Assembly: GCA_003331885.1 (NCBI GenBank)
Contig: QOPZ01000006.1
Span: 1 to 35,957, forward strand
Source: Cryomorphaceae bacterium
GTDB lineage: Bacteria; Bacteroidota; Bacteroidia; Flavobacteriales; Flavobacteriaceae
Length of the DNA: 35,957 nt
Reading direction: 5' to 3'
Part shown: positions 22,894-30,973 of the stretch, one piece after another
How positions within the stretch are numbered: the stretch's first letter is position 1
Layout: each line of letters starts with the position of its first letter
Made by a program: the position numbers and the translations under genes
The notes under the pieces: model-generated
The model's input: only the letters and a program-made list of their open reading frames with translations
The model's database searches: none
What the model was told of the DNA's origin: nothing

Positions 22894-24384
22894 ATGAGAA
22901 TTTTTATTTTTTCAATTTTACTTCCATTTTTTTTAAACTCACAGAGTTTAAATGATGCTATAGCCTGGAGCTTTGAAAATGAAAGCGGTAATTCCAGATA
23001 TATGTCTATGGGTGGAGCTTTTGGAGCTTTAGGAGGAAATTTATCGGCTATTTCAACAAACCCTGCATCAGGTGCTGTGTTTGAACTTTCAAGAGCCGGA
23101 GCTTCATTAATTGTAAACAATAATTCAACAAAATCTATTTTTTTTGGGAATGAAAATACTTTAAAGTCTAACAATTCAAATTATCAATTGGGATTAATTT
23201 ATGTTTTTAAAAATTATGGTGATGGAAACCTTAATAAGTTTTCAGTAGGCTTTAATTATCAATCTCAAAATAATTTTAATGAAGAGTTTAAAGTTTCTGG
23301 AAGAACTAATAATTCAATTGATAGTTTTTTTATTAATAATTCAATCGGCGTAAATATTAATGATATTAGCGTTAATTCAAATGAAAGTGTAAGAGGTGTT
23401 TACAAGTGGTTAGGAGAAAATTTAGGCTACTATGCTCAACAGGCATTTTTGGGTTATCAATCATATATTCTAGATTATAGTTCAGATTCCAATTCTTTTT
23501 ACTCTCTTGCTAAATATGAAAATGGTTTAGATATTAATAATTTTCTATTCTCAACTGGTAATAACAATTTAACATCCCTAAACTTATCATGGCAGTTTAA
23601 AGGTAACTTCTATTGGGGCATCAACATTAATTTTCATGAAGTATTCAATGAAAAAGAATTAAGACACATAGAGTCAAATTTTGATGCTGACTCGCCTATC
23701 ACTGATATTGATTTTAGAAATTATCTCACAACCAATGGAAATGGTATTTCATTCCAAGGTGGTCTTATATATAAGGCTGGGTCGATTCGTTTTGGAATTT
23801 CGTATAATTCACCAACTTATTATTCTTTTGAAGATAATTTGGAACAATATATCAAAACAAGCTCTATTGACTCAGATGGAATAGTTTACACTGACATTGT
23901 TGAACCTATGGTTAGTAATATTTATCAATATAATTTCAGATCTCCTTCAAAACTAACGTTTAGTGGTGCATCAGTAATTAATAACATGTTTTTATTAAGT
24001 TTTGATTTGATTTCTAAAAATTACAGTAATTCTTTATTTAAAAGTGATTTTAGTGGCGTTTACAGTGATTTAAATAATACATTAAAAAATGATTTATCAA
24101 AAGTTATCGATTATAAAATTGGGACTGAGTTTAAGATCAATAACGTTAGTTTAAGGGCTGGTTTTAAGTCTTTGAGCAATCCATATAAAAATGGCAATAA
24201 AACTTATGTAGAATCTAGCTCATTAGGATTTGGATTTAATTTTAATAAATCTAGCCTAGACCTTGCGATTTCTAGTTCTAAATTGAATTACAATTATCAA
24301 TTGTTTGATACTGGACTAATTGATAAAGCATTGATAAACGATAAACAAATGAATATTATTTTTTCATACAATATCATATTTTAA
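22894..24384 (+). CDS. OmpP1/FadL-family outer-membrane protein
   Basis: A 496-residue outer-membrane beta-barrel of the OmpP1/FadL/TodX family, which takes up hydrophobic compounds such as long-chain fatty acids. A signal peptide, 'RIFIFSILLPFFLNSQS', is followed by the family's N-terminal hatch region 'RYMSMGGAFGALGGNLSAISTNPA', then alternating amphipathic strands with 'FSVGFNYQSQNNF' and 'FKINNVSLRAGFKSL', ending in a Phe-terminal strand 'NIIFSYNIIF' as expected for BAM insertion. It starts 3 bases after the lipoprotein stop codon, so the two are one operon. The substrate is unknown; relatives are sometimes called hemin receptors on thin evidence. Confidence 0.88.
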   Translation: MRIFIFSILLPFFLNSQSLNDAIAWSFENESGNSRYMSMGGAFGALGGNLSAISTNPASGAVFELSRAGASLIVNNNSTKSIFFGNENTLKSNNSNYQLGLIYVFKNYGDGNLNKFSVGFNYQSQNNFNEEFKVSGRTNNSIDSFFINNSIGVNINDISVNSNESVRGVYKWLGENLGYYAQQAFLGYQSYILDYSSDSNSFYSLAKYENGLDINNFLFSTGNNNLTSLNLSWQFKGNFYWGININFHEVFNEKELRHIESNFDADSPITDIDFRNYLTTNGNGISFQGGLIYKAGSIRFGISYNSPTYYSFEDNLEQYIKTSSIDSDGIVYTDIVEPMVSNIYQYNFRSPSKLTFSGASVINNMFLLSFDLISKNYSNSLFKSDFSGVYSDLNNTLKNDLSKVIDYKIGTEFKINNVSLRAGFKSLSNPYKNGNKTYVESSSLGFGFNFNKSSLDLAISSSKLNYNYQLFDTGLIDKALINDKQMNIIFSYNIIF

Positions 24385-24399
24385 AAAATAATTCTTTTA

Positions 24400-24407
24400 T
24401 ATCTTTG
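24400..24407 (+). promoter_or_regulatory. -7 element of the folE promoter
   Basis: TATCTTTG, an exact consensus match, 16 bases before the folE ATG. It opens a long plus-strand run (folE to rplT). No clear -33 element. Confidence 0.55.
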
Positions 24408-24423
24408 CAATCTTAATTTAATT

Positions 24424-25086
24424 ATGAAATACAATAAATTCCTTGAAGATCTTGAACTAATTGACTCAGATCATAAAAAATTTTCAATAGAAACACCATT
24501 AAGGGATGATGCTTTTGATCTATCTGATGAAGAAAAAATTTCCATTATTAAAAAGAATGTAAAAGAAATTTTACAAACATTAGGAATGGACATGAATGAT
24601 GATAGTTTAAAAGGAACTCCATTAAGAGTAGCCAAAGCTTATGTTAAGGAGTTATTTGGAGGATTAAATCCAAAAAACTTACCAAAAGGATCAACATTTG
24701 ACAACAAGTATCAATATGAAGAAATGCTAGTTGAAAAAAATATTACTGTTTTTTCTACTTGCGAACATCATCTATTGCCTATTTATGGGAAAGCTCATGT
24801 TGCATATTTTTCTAACGGTAATGTTATAGGACTTTCAAAAATGAATAGAATTGTAGATTACTATGCAAGAAGACCTCAAGTTCAAGAGAGATTAAACATT
24901 CAAATAGTTAGAAAATTACAGGAATTTTTAAATACTGAAGATGTTGCATGTGTAATTGATGCTAAACATATGTGTGTTAATTCCAGAGGAATTAAACATA
25001 TTGATTGTAGTACTGTTACAGGTGAATTCGGTGGAAAATTTAAGGATAAATTAATAAAAAGAGAATTTTTAGATTATATTCGTTAA
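24424..25086 (+). CDS. folE: GTP cyclohydrolase I (type IA)
   Basis: FolE opens the GTP ring to make dihydroneopterin triphosphate for folate and other pterins. The 220 residues contain the zinc site Cys113/His116 in 'FSTCEHHLLPIYGKAHV', 'VIGLSKMNRIVDYYARRPQVQE', and the second zinc Cys in 'KHMCVNSRGI', plus 'DCSTVTGEF'. An N-terminal extension of ~40 residues is usual for Bacteroidota. cysS follows after 19 bases; an inverted repeat CGTTAA/TTAACG spans that gap. Confidence 0.96.
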   Translation: MKYNKFLEDLELIDSDHKKFSIETPLRDDAFDLSDEEKISIIKKNVKEILQTLGMDMNDDSLKGTPLRVAKAYVKELFGGLNPKNLPKGSTFDNKYQYEEMLVEKNITVFSTCEHHLLPIYGKAHVAYFSNGNVIGLSKMNRIVDYYARRPQVQERLNIQIVRKLQEFLNTEDVACVIDAKHMCVNSRGIKHIDCSTVTGEFGGKFKDKLIKREFLDYIR

Positions 25087-25105
25087 GTAAGCTAAAGTTT
25101 TAACG

Positions 25106-26542
25106 ATGTCATCGTCGAATAAAGATTTAAAAATATATAATTCCCTAACATCACAAAAAGAAGTTTTCTCAAGTATAAATAACAAAGTGGTTGGCATGTA
25201 TGTGTGCGGTCCAACTGTATATAATACTGTTCACTTAGGTAACTGTAGAACCTTTATTTCTTTTGATCTAATTTTTAGATACTTAAAACATCTAGGCTAT
25301 AAAGTCCGCTATGTAAGAAATATAACTGACGTTGGACATCTTGAAGAAGATACTGAGGAAGATAAAATTTCAAAAAGAGCTGCAATTGAGAAGTTGGAGC
25401 CTATGGAAATAGTTCAAAAATATACTAACGATTTTAGAAATGTTTTAGGAAAATTCAATCTTTTAAATCCAAATATTGAACCAACAGCAACAGGTCATAT
25501 AATTGAACAAATAGAAATGATTCAAAAAATCATTAATAATGGATTTGCATATGAAAAAAATGGATCAGTATACTTTGACTTGAAAGAGTTTACTAAAAAA
25601 TATAAATATGGCAAACTTAGTAACAGAAATCTTGATGATTTAATTAATGAATCTCGTCTGCTTCAAGGATCAACTGAAAAGAAGAATCCACAAGACTTTG
25701 CTTTGTGGAAAAAAGCAAGTGATAAACATATAATGAAATGGCAATCCCCTTGGGGTTACGGATTCCCAGGATGGCATATTGAATGCTCAGCTATGGGGCA
25801 CAAATATTTAGGTAAAAAATTTGATATTCATGGTGGAGGAATTGATTTAAAGTTTCCTCATCATGATTGTGAAATTGCTCAATCAGAGTCAGTATATGGC
25901 GAAAACCCAGCGAATTATTGGGTTCATACAAATATGCTTACTCTCAATGGTAAAAAAATGTCTAAATCAATAGGAAATTCAGTTTTTCCAACTGAAATTT
26001 TTAGTGGTTCTAATAAAGCCTTTTCAAAAAGCTTCAATCCAATGGTATTGAAGTTTTTCATGTATCAAGCACATTATAGAAATACTTTAGATATTTCAAA
26101 TGATGCATTAGTCGCTGCAGAGAAAGGATTTGAAAAAATTAAAACACTCATAAATGAACTCAATAGTTTAAATGAAAGTAAAGTAAATGATTTTAATGCA
26201 AATGAATGGGTTGATGATTGCTATGATGCTTTAAATGACGACTTTAATTCCCCAAAACTAATTGCAAAATTATTTGATCTAAATAAAATAGTTTTGGAAA
26301 TTAAAAGTGGTAAAAAAAATATTGATTCTAAAAATCTAAAAATTCTCAAAAAATATTTTTTAATATTTTATTCTGAGATCCTAGGTCTTTATGAACTTAG
26401 CTCAAAACAAGAAAAATATGATGAAATACTTGATCTGTTATTAGAGTTAAGAGAGAAGGAAAGGTTAAATAAAAATTATAAAACCTCTGATTATATAAGA
26501 AATAGATTAAATGAGTTGGGAATAAATGTTAATGATCAATAA
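25106..26542 (+). CDS. cysS: Cysteinyl-tRNA synthetase
   Basis: CysS charges tRNA-Cys. The 478 residues show 'YVCGPTVYNTVHLGNCRTF' (zinc Cys plus the HIGH-type motif HLGN), 'GWHIECSAMG' with the second zinc Cys, 'DIHGGGIDLKFPHHDCEIAQSE' and the KMSKS loop 'GKKMSKSIGNS', then the helical anticodon-binding domain. yidD starts on the last base of the stop codon (TAATG overlap), so translation is coupled. Confidence 0.97.
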   Translation: MSSSNKDLKIYNSLTSQKEVFSSINNKVVGMYVCGPTVYNTVHLGNCRTFISFDLIFRYLKHLGYKVRYVRNITDVGHLEEDTEEDKISKRAAIEKLEPMEIVQKYTNDFRNVLGKFNLLNPNIEPTATGHIIEQIEMIQKIINNGFAYEKNGSVYFDLKEFTKKYKYGKLSNRNLDDLINESRLLQGSTEKKNPQDFALWKKASDKHIMKWQSPWGYGFPGWHIECSAMGHKYLGKKFDIHGGGIDLKFPHHDCEIAQSESVYGENPANYWVHTNMLTLNGKKMSKSIGNSVFPTEIFSGSNKAFSKSFNPMVLKFFMYQAHYRNTLDISNDALVAAEKGFEKIKTLINELNSLNESKVNDFNANEWVDDCYDALNDDFNSPKLIAKLFDLNKIVLEIKSGKKNIDSKNLKILKKYFLIFYSEILGLYELSSKQEKYDEILDLLLELREKERLNKNYKTSDYIRNRLNELGINVNDQ

Positions 26543-26763
26543 TGAGAAAAATAATTATATCACCTTTTGTATTATTAATTAAAATATATCAAATTATCAT
26601 TTCACCTGCAATTGGAAGTAATTGTAGATTTAATCCTACTTGCTCCAATTATGCAATTGAAAGCTTAAAAAAACATGGACTTGTAATTGGTTTATATTAT
26701 TCAATAACAAGAATTTCAAAATGTCATCCATGGGGAAAAACTGGGAATGATCCTGTTCCTTAA
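26542..26763 (+). CDS. yidD: Membrane protein insertion efficiency factor YidD
   Basis: A 73-residue YidD-family protein, thought to assist YidC in membrane protein insertion. It has an amphipathic N-terminus, 'YQIIISPAIGSNCRFNPTCSNYAIESL' and 'RISKCHPWG', with the three conserved Cys. It overlaps the cysS stop by one base; lgt follows after 31 bases. Confidence 0.94.
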   Translation: MRKIIISPFVLLIKIYQIIISPAIGSNCRFNPTCSNYAIESLKKHGLVIGLYYSITRISKCHPWGKTGNDPVP

Positions 26764-26794
26764 CAATATTTAATGTATATAAAAAAAAATTAAA

Positions 26795-27628
26795 ATGAAT
26801 GATTTTATTTTTGAACATCAGATCAATGAAAAATTTATAAGCGTAGGGCCTATTACAATTTACTGGTATAGCTTAATGTTTTTATTAGCTTTTTGGTTTG
26901 GATATATGATTTTAAAAAAAATTTATATAAAGGAGGAAAAAGACGTTCAATTATTAGATCCATTTTTAGTTCATATGGTATTAGGAACAATTATTGGAGC
27001 AAGACTTGGTGAAGTTTTTTTTTATAATTGGGAATACTTTCAAAACAATCTATTAGAAATATTTCTTCCTTTTAAAATTAATGGTCTTGATTGGAAATTC
27101 GTTGGTTTTAGAGGTCTCTCGAGTCATGGAGCTACAATTGGGATAATAACCTCTATTGTTTTATATAAAATAAAGTATAAATATGACTCTGTACTGTGGA
27201 TTTTTGATAGATTGGTTATAGCAGTTGCTTTAGGTGGAACACTAGTTAGAATAGGTAACTTTTTTAATTCTGAAATTGTTGGTGTATTTACAAAATCAAA
27301 CTATGGAGTTACTTTTCTTAATAGAGGAGAAATTCTTCCAAGACATCCAGCACAGCTTTATGAAGCATTTGGATATATCATTCTTTTTTTTGTCTTACTT
27401 CTTTTATATAACAAAACAAAACTTAAAGACTATAAAGGTTTTCTTTTTGGATTCTTCCTAATGTTTTTATTTGTTGTTAGATTTATTGTTGAGTACGTTA
27501 AAGAAAGTCAAGGTGGTTTAGAGGATCAATTAGGTATATTTTCTACAGGTCAATGGCTCAGCATTCCTTTTATATTAATAGGAATTGGTTTAATGATTAA
27601 AAGTCGTTTTATTAATGAAAAAAAATAG
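26795..27628 (+). CDS. lgt: Prolipoprotein diacylglyceryl transferase
   Basis: Lgt transfers diacylglycerol to the lipobox cysteine of prolipoproteins, the first step of lipoprotein maturation at the inner membrane. The 277 residues form about seven helices. The family signature appears as 'GGTLVRIGNFFNSEIVG' (Arg, Asn and Glu essential in E. coli Lgt), along with 'GARLGEVFFYNWEYF', 'GFRGLSSHGATIG' and 'RHPAQLYEA'. The window itself encodes likely substrates (sulfatase, Tyr/Gly-rich lipoprotein). It overlaps the following small membrane gene by 14 bases. Confidence 0.96.
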   Translation: MNDFIFEHQINEKFISVGPITIYWYSLMFLLAFWFGYMILKKIYIKEEKDVQLLDPFLVHMVLGTIIGARLGEVFFYNWEYFQNNLLEIFLPFKINGLDWKFVGFRGLSSHGATIGIITSIVLYKIKYKYDSVLWIFDRLVIAVALGGTLVRIGNFFNSEIVGVFTKSNYGVTFLNRGEILPRHPAQLYEAFGYIILFFVLLLLYNKTKLKDYKGFLFGFFLMFLFVVRFIVEYVKESQGGLEDQLGIFSTGQWLSIPFILIGIGLMIKSRFINEKK

Positions 27629-27836
27629 ATTGAGTTCTGGATTTAAAAAACTTTTAATTACTCTATTTCTAATGTTTACTGGACCAGTCATTTTATACCA
27701 AGCGTTCAGTAATGTAGGTCACCAATGGTATTATATTGTATTAATTTTAGGATTAATTTTATGTATTCTATCACTAATTACATTTTTTTCTGGTATAAAG
27801 TCTATTATAAACCATATTTTTGACAAAGATTTATAA
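27615..27836 (+). CDS. DUF6095-like small membrane protein
   Basis: A 73-residue protein with two hydrophobic helices, 'LLITLFLMFTGPVILYQAF' and 'YYIVLILGLILCILSLITFF', separated by a short loop. The pattern (helix with a GP, then 'QWYYIV', then 'SGIKSII') fits DUF6095, a flavobacterial family of unknown function usually beside thrS. ATG at 27615 overlaps lgt by 14 bases; thrS starts 4 bases after its stop. Confidence 0.72.
   Translation: MKKNRLSSGFKKLLITLFLMFTGPVILYQAFSNVGHQWYYIVLILGLILCILSLITFFSGIKSIINHIFDKDL
27815..27822 (+). promoter_or_regulatory. Candidate internal promoter for thrS
   Basis: TATTTTTG fits TAnnTTTG exactly and ends 18 bases before the thrS ATG, inside the end of the DUF6095 gene. 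No -33 element is visible; a chance match in AT-rich DNA is possible. Confidence 0.3.
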
Positions 27837-27840
27837 TAAA

Positions 27841-29778
27841 ATGCTAAAAGTTACTTTTCCAGATGGCGCTCAGAAAGAATATGATAAAGGTATTACTCCT
27901 TTAGAAATAGCTCAAAGCATAAGCCATTCACTTGCTAAAAGACTTTTAAGTGCATCTTTTAATAATAAACAAATTGAATCATCTACCAAAATACTTGAAA
28001 ATGGAAACATAGAGTTTTATTTTTGGGATGACGTAAAAGGCAAACATGCTTTTTGGCACTCTTCAGCTCATCTTTTTGCTCAAATTATTCTTGAACTATA
28101 TCCAAGGTCTAAATTAACTATAGGGCCTCCAATTGATAATGGTTTTTATTATGATGTCGACTTAGGTGATAAAATAATTTCAGAAAATGATTTTGAAAAA
28201 ATTGAAAAAATGATGATTGATGAAGCTAGAAAAGATCATAAATTTATTTTAAGAGAATCATCAAAAAAAGATGCATTAGATTTTTATAAAAAAAATGGAA
28301 ATCAGTACAAAACAGAGTTAATAAATGATTTAAATGACGAAAAAATTACATTTTGTGATCATGCCAACTTTTCAGATTTATGCAAGGGAGGACATATTCC
28401 TTCAACCGGACATATCAAAGCGGTTAAACTTTTAAATGTTGCAGGTGCATACTGGAGAGGTGATAAAAAAAACAAACAATTAACAAGAGTTTATGGCATT
28501 TCATTTCCTAAACAAAAACTTCTTTCAGAATATCTTGAATTAATTCAAGAAGCAAAAAAAAGAGACCATAGGGTCCTTGGAAAAAAACTTAAACTTTTTA
28601 CATTTTCAAATCAAGTTGGACTTGGACTTCCTCTATGGCTTCCTAAAGGGGCTGAATTAAGAGAGAGATTAGAAAATTTTTTGAAAAAAGCTCAAAAAAA
28701 AGCTGGTTATGAAATGGTAGTTAGTCCTCATATTGGTAATAAAAAACTTTATGAAACATCAGGACATTTCCAGAAATATGGTGAAAGCAGTTTTATGCCG
28801 ATAAAATCTCCAAGTTCAGATGAAGAGTTTTTGTTAAAACCAATGAATTGTCCTCATCATTGTGAAATATATAAATCAGAGCAATGGAGCTATCGTGATT
28901 TACCGAAAAGGTATGCTGAATTTGGAACAGTTTATAGATATGAGCAAAGTGGTGAACTGCATGGCTTAACAAGAGTTAGGGGCTTTACTCAAGACGATGC
29001 ACATATTTTTTGTTCTCAAGATCAGCTAGTTGATGAATTTGAAAAAGTTATTGATTTAGTTTTATATGTCTTTAACACCCTAGGATTTGATGATTATGAA
29101 GTACAAATATCATTAAAAGACAAGAAAGATAATGACAAGTATATTGGAACTGAGGAAATGTGGAATCGTGCAGAAAATGCAATTATTAAAGCAACAACAT
29201 CAAAGAAATTAAAATACACAATTGAATATGGAGAAGCAGCATTTTATGGACCAAAACTCGATTTCATGGTTAAAGATGCACTTAACAGAAAGTGGCAATT
29301 AGGAACAATACAGGTTGATTATAATTTACCAGAAAGATTCGATTTAACTTTTAAAAACAGTCAGAATAAAGATGAAAGGCCAGTCATGATTCACAGAGCT
29401 CCTTTTGGTAGCCTAGAAAGATTTATAGCTATTTTAATTGAACATACTGCTGGTATTTTCCCTCTATGGTTAACCTCAAATCAAATAAAATTAATCAGTG
29501 TAGGAGAAAATCATGAAAAATTTGCTGAAAAAGTTTTAAATGATCTTGAAAAAGCTGAAATTCGCGCAAGTTTGGATTCAAGAAATGAAACTGTGGGTAA
29601 AAAAATTCGAGAAAGTGAACAAAATAAAGTTCCCTTTATGGGAATTATAGGTGATAAGGAGATAAATAATAACAGTGTCTCTGTAAGAAGAAATGGTGGT
29701 GAAGAAATGGGAGAAATGAATATCGATGAATTGATTAACTTTATAAAAAAAGAAGAAGAAAATTCTTTAATAAATTAA
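27841..29778 (+). CDS. thrS: Threonyl-tRNA synthetase
   Basis: ThrS charges tRNA-Thr. From ATG 27841 it has 645 residues: a TGS domain ('LKVTFPDGAQKEY'), the editing domain with 'FWHSSAHLFAQI', the class II core with 'MNCPHHCEIYKS', 'RYEQSGELHGLTRVRGFTQDDAHIF' and 'MIHRAPFGSLERFIAILIEHTAG', and the anticodon-binding domain. A TTG start at 27820 would overlap the DUF6095 gene and add seven non-family residues, so I reject it. infC follows after 15 bases, the classic thrS-infC-rpmI-rplT arrangement. Confidence 0.96.
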   Translation: MLKVTFPDGAQKEYDKGITPLEIAQSISHSLAKRLLSASFNNKQIESSTKILENGNIEFYFWDDVKGKHAFWHSSAHLFAQIILELYPRSKLTIGPPIDNGFYYDVDLGDKIISENDFEKIEKMMIDEARKDHKFILRESSKKDALDFYKKNGNQYKTELINDLNDEKITFCDHANFSDLCKGGHIPSTGHIKAVKLLNVAGAYWRGDKKNKQLTRVYGISFPKQKLLSEYLELIQEAKKRDHRVLGKKLKLFTFSNQVGLGLPLWLPKGAELRERLENFLKKAQKKAGYEMVVSPHIGNKKLYETSGHFQKYGESSFMPIKSPSSDEEFLLKPMNCPHHCEIYKSEQWSYRDLPKRYAEFGTVYRYEQSGELHGLTRVRGFTQDDAHIFCSQDQLVDEFEKVIDLVLYVFNTLGFDDYEVQISLKDKKDNDKYIGTEEMWNRAENAIIKATTSKKLKYTIEYGEAAFYGPKLDFMVKDALNRKWQLGTIQVDYNLPERFDLTFKNSQNKDERPVMIHRAPFGSLERFIAILIEHTAGIFPLWLTSNQIKLISVGENHEKFAEKVLNDLEKAEIRASLDSRNETVGKKIRESEQNKVPFMGIIGDKEINNNSVSVRRNGGEEMGEMNIDELINFIKKEEENSLIN

Positions 29779-29793
29779 CTTAAATTTAAAACT

Positions 29794-30360
29794 ATAGCAG
29801 CTTTAAGAAGAAAAAGAGGACGAAGAATAGGCAGGGTAATTAAAAAAAACCCTCATAATATCAATGAGTTTATTAGAGCTCAAGAAGTTAGACTTGTTGG
29901 TGATAATGTTGAAATTGGTATTTATCCTCTTGAAAAAGCTCTGTCAATTGCAAAAGAATTAGAGACTGACTTAGTTGAAATATCTCCAAAAGCAAATCCT
30001 CCAGTTTGTAAAGCTCTTGATTATAAAAAGTTTCTATATGATCAAAAGAAAAGAGAAAAATATCTTAAAGCAAAAACACAAAAAGTCATTGTTAAAGAAA
30101 TAAGATTTGGTCCACAGACAGATATTCATGATTATGAGTTTAAAAAGAAACATGCAATTAAGTTTTTAGAAGAAGGAGCAAAATTAAAAGCATTTGTTTT
30201 TTTTAAGGGAAGATCAATTATTTTTAAAGAACAAGGACAGATACTACTTTTAAAATTAGCACAAGAATTAGAAGAATATGGAAAAGTTGAGCAATTACCT
30301 GTGCTAGAAGGAAAAAAAATGATTATGTTTGTGAGCCCAAAAAAAGCTAAAAAGAAATAA
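29794..30360 (+). CDS. infC: Translation initiation factor IF-3, ATA start
   Basis: IF-3 binds the 30S subunit and proofreads start codons. The frame encodes 188 residues with '[20 protein letters not shown]', '[20 protein letters not shown]', '[19 protein letters not shown]', '[20 protein letters not shown]', '[15 protein letters not shown]' and 'EGKKMIMFV', covering both domains. No ATG, GTG or TTG lies in frame before the N-domain. ATA at 29794-29796, followed by Ala-Ala-Leu-Arg-Arg, fits the family N-terminus. E. coli infC starts with AUU, which IF-3 itself discriminates against to control its own level, so a rare start here is expected for the gene. It lies 15 bases after thrS; rpmI follows after 1 base. 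Confidence 0.93.
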   Translation: MAALRRKRGRRIGRVIKKNPHNINEFIRAQEVRLVGDNVEIGIYPLEKALSIAKELETDLVEISPKANPPVCKALDYKKFLYDQKKREKYLKAKTQKVIVKEIRFGPQTDIHDYEFKKKHAIKFLEEGAKLKAFVFFKGRSIIFKEQGQILLLKLAQELEEYGKVEQLPVLEGKKMIMFVSPKKAKKK

Positions 30361-30361
30361 A

Positions 30362-30559
30362 ATGAGTAAACAAAAAACTAAATCTAGTGCAAAAAAGAGA
30401 TTTAAAGTTACTGGAACTGGAAAAATTAAAAGGAAACATGCTTTTAAAAACCATATTTTAACTAAAAAATCTAAGAAAAGAAAGTTAAAATTAACTCATT
30501 CAACTCTTGTTAGCGATAGTGATTTGGGAAGTATTAAGAAACAATTAAGATTAAAATAA
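30362..30559 (+). CDS. rpmI: 50S ribosomal protein L35
   Basis: A 65-residue, very basic protein with the L35 pattern '[21 protein letters not shown]' (start of the large-subunit protein) and '[12 protein letters not shown]'. It starts 1 base after the infC stop (TAAAATG context) and belongs to the thrS-infC-rpmI-rplT operon. A 66-base spacer separates it from rplT. Confidence 0.96.
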   Translation: MSKQKTKSSAKKRFKVTGTGKIKRKHAFKNHILTKKSKKRKLKLTHSTLVSDSDLGSIKKQLRLK

Positions 30560-30625
30560 TTTGTATAACAGGTAAAGGGTAATATTTAAGTTCTATAAGA
30601 CACCTAAACCAAAAATATAATTAAA

Positions 30626-30973
30626 ATGCCAAGATCAGCAAACTCAGTAGCCTCAAGAAAAAGAAGAAAAAAGATTCTTAAAAAAGCTAAAGGTTATTTC
30701 GGAAGAAGAAAAAATGTTTACACCGTTGCTAAAAATGCAGTGGAAAAAGGTTTAACATATGCATACAGAGATAGAAAAACCAAAAAAAGGGTTTTCAGAT
30801 CTCTTTGGATTACAAGAATTAATGCTGCTGCTAGACAACATGGATTATCCTACTCTGAATTAATAAATAAATTAAAGATTAAGGGTATTGAAATTAATAG
30901 AAAGGTTTTAGCAGACATTGCAATGAATGATTCCGAAAGATTTTCTCAAATTATTCAGAGTATTAAAGATTAA
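30626..30973 (+). CDS. rplT: 50S ribosomal protein L20
   Basis: L20 is an early 23S rRNA-binding assembly protein, and in several bacteria it represses its own operon by binding its leader. The 115 residues include '[29 protein letters not shown]', '[25 protein letters not shown]' and '[27 protein letters not shown]'. Its last 4 bases overlap the end of the convergent dnaB gene, so no terminator fits between them. Confidence 0.97.
   Translation: MPRSANSVASRKRRKKILKKAKGYFGRRKNVYTVAKNAVEKGLTYAYRDRKTKKRVFRSLWITRINAAARQHGLSYSELINKLKIKGIEINRKVLADIAMNDSERFSQIIQSIKD

Noticed and set aside
22803-23174. Minus-strand frame of 123 codons across the lipoprotein/FadL junction
   Set aside because: It is antisense to two well-supported genes, and its Asp/Leu/Pro-rich sequence reflects the serine run on the other strand.
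25081-25105. CGTTAA/TTAACG inverted repeat between folE and cysS as a terminator
   Set aside because: Only 6 weak base pairs, a 13-base loop and no T run; it may be chance in AT-rich DNA.
27820-27840. TTG start for thrS
   Set aside because: It overlaps the DUF6095 gene and adds residues that are not part of the TGS domain.
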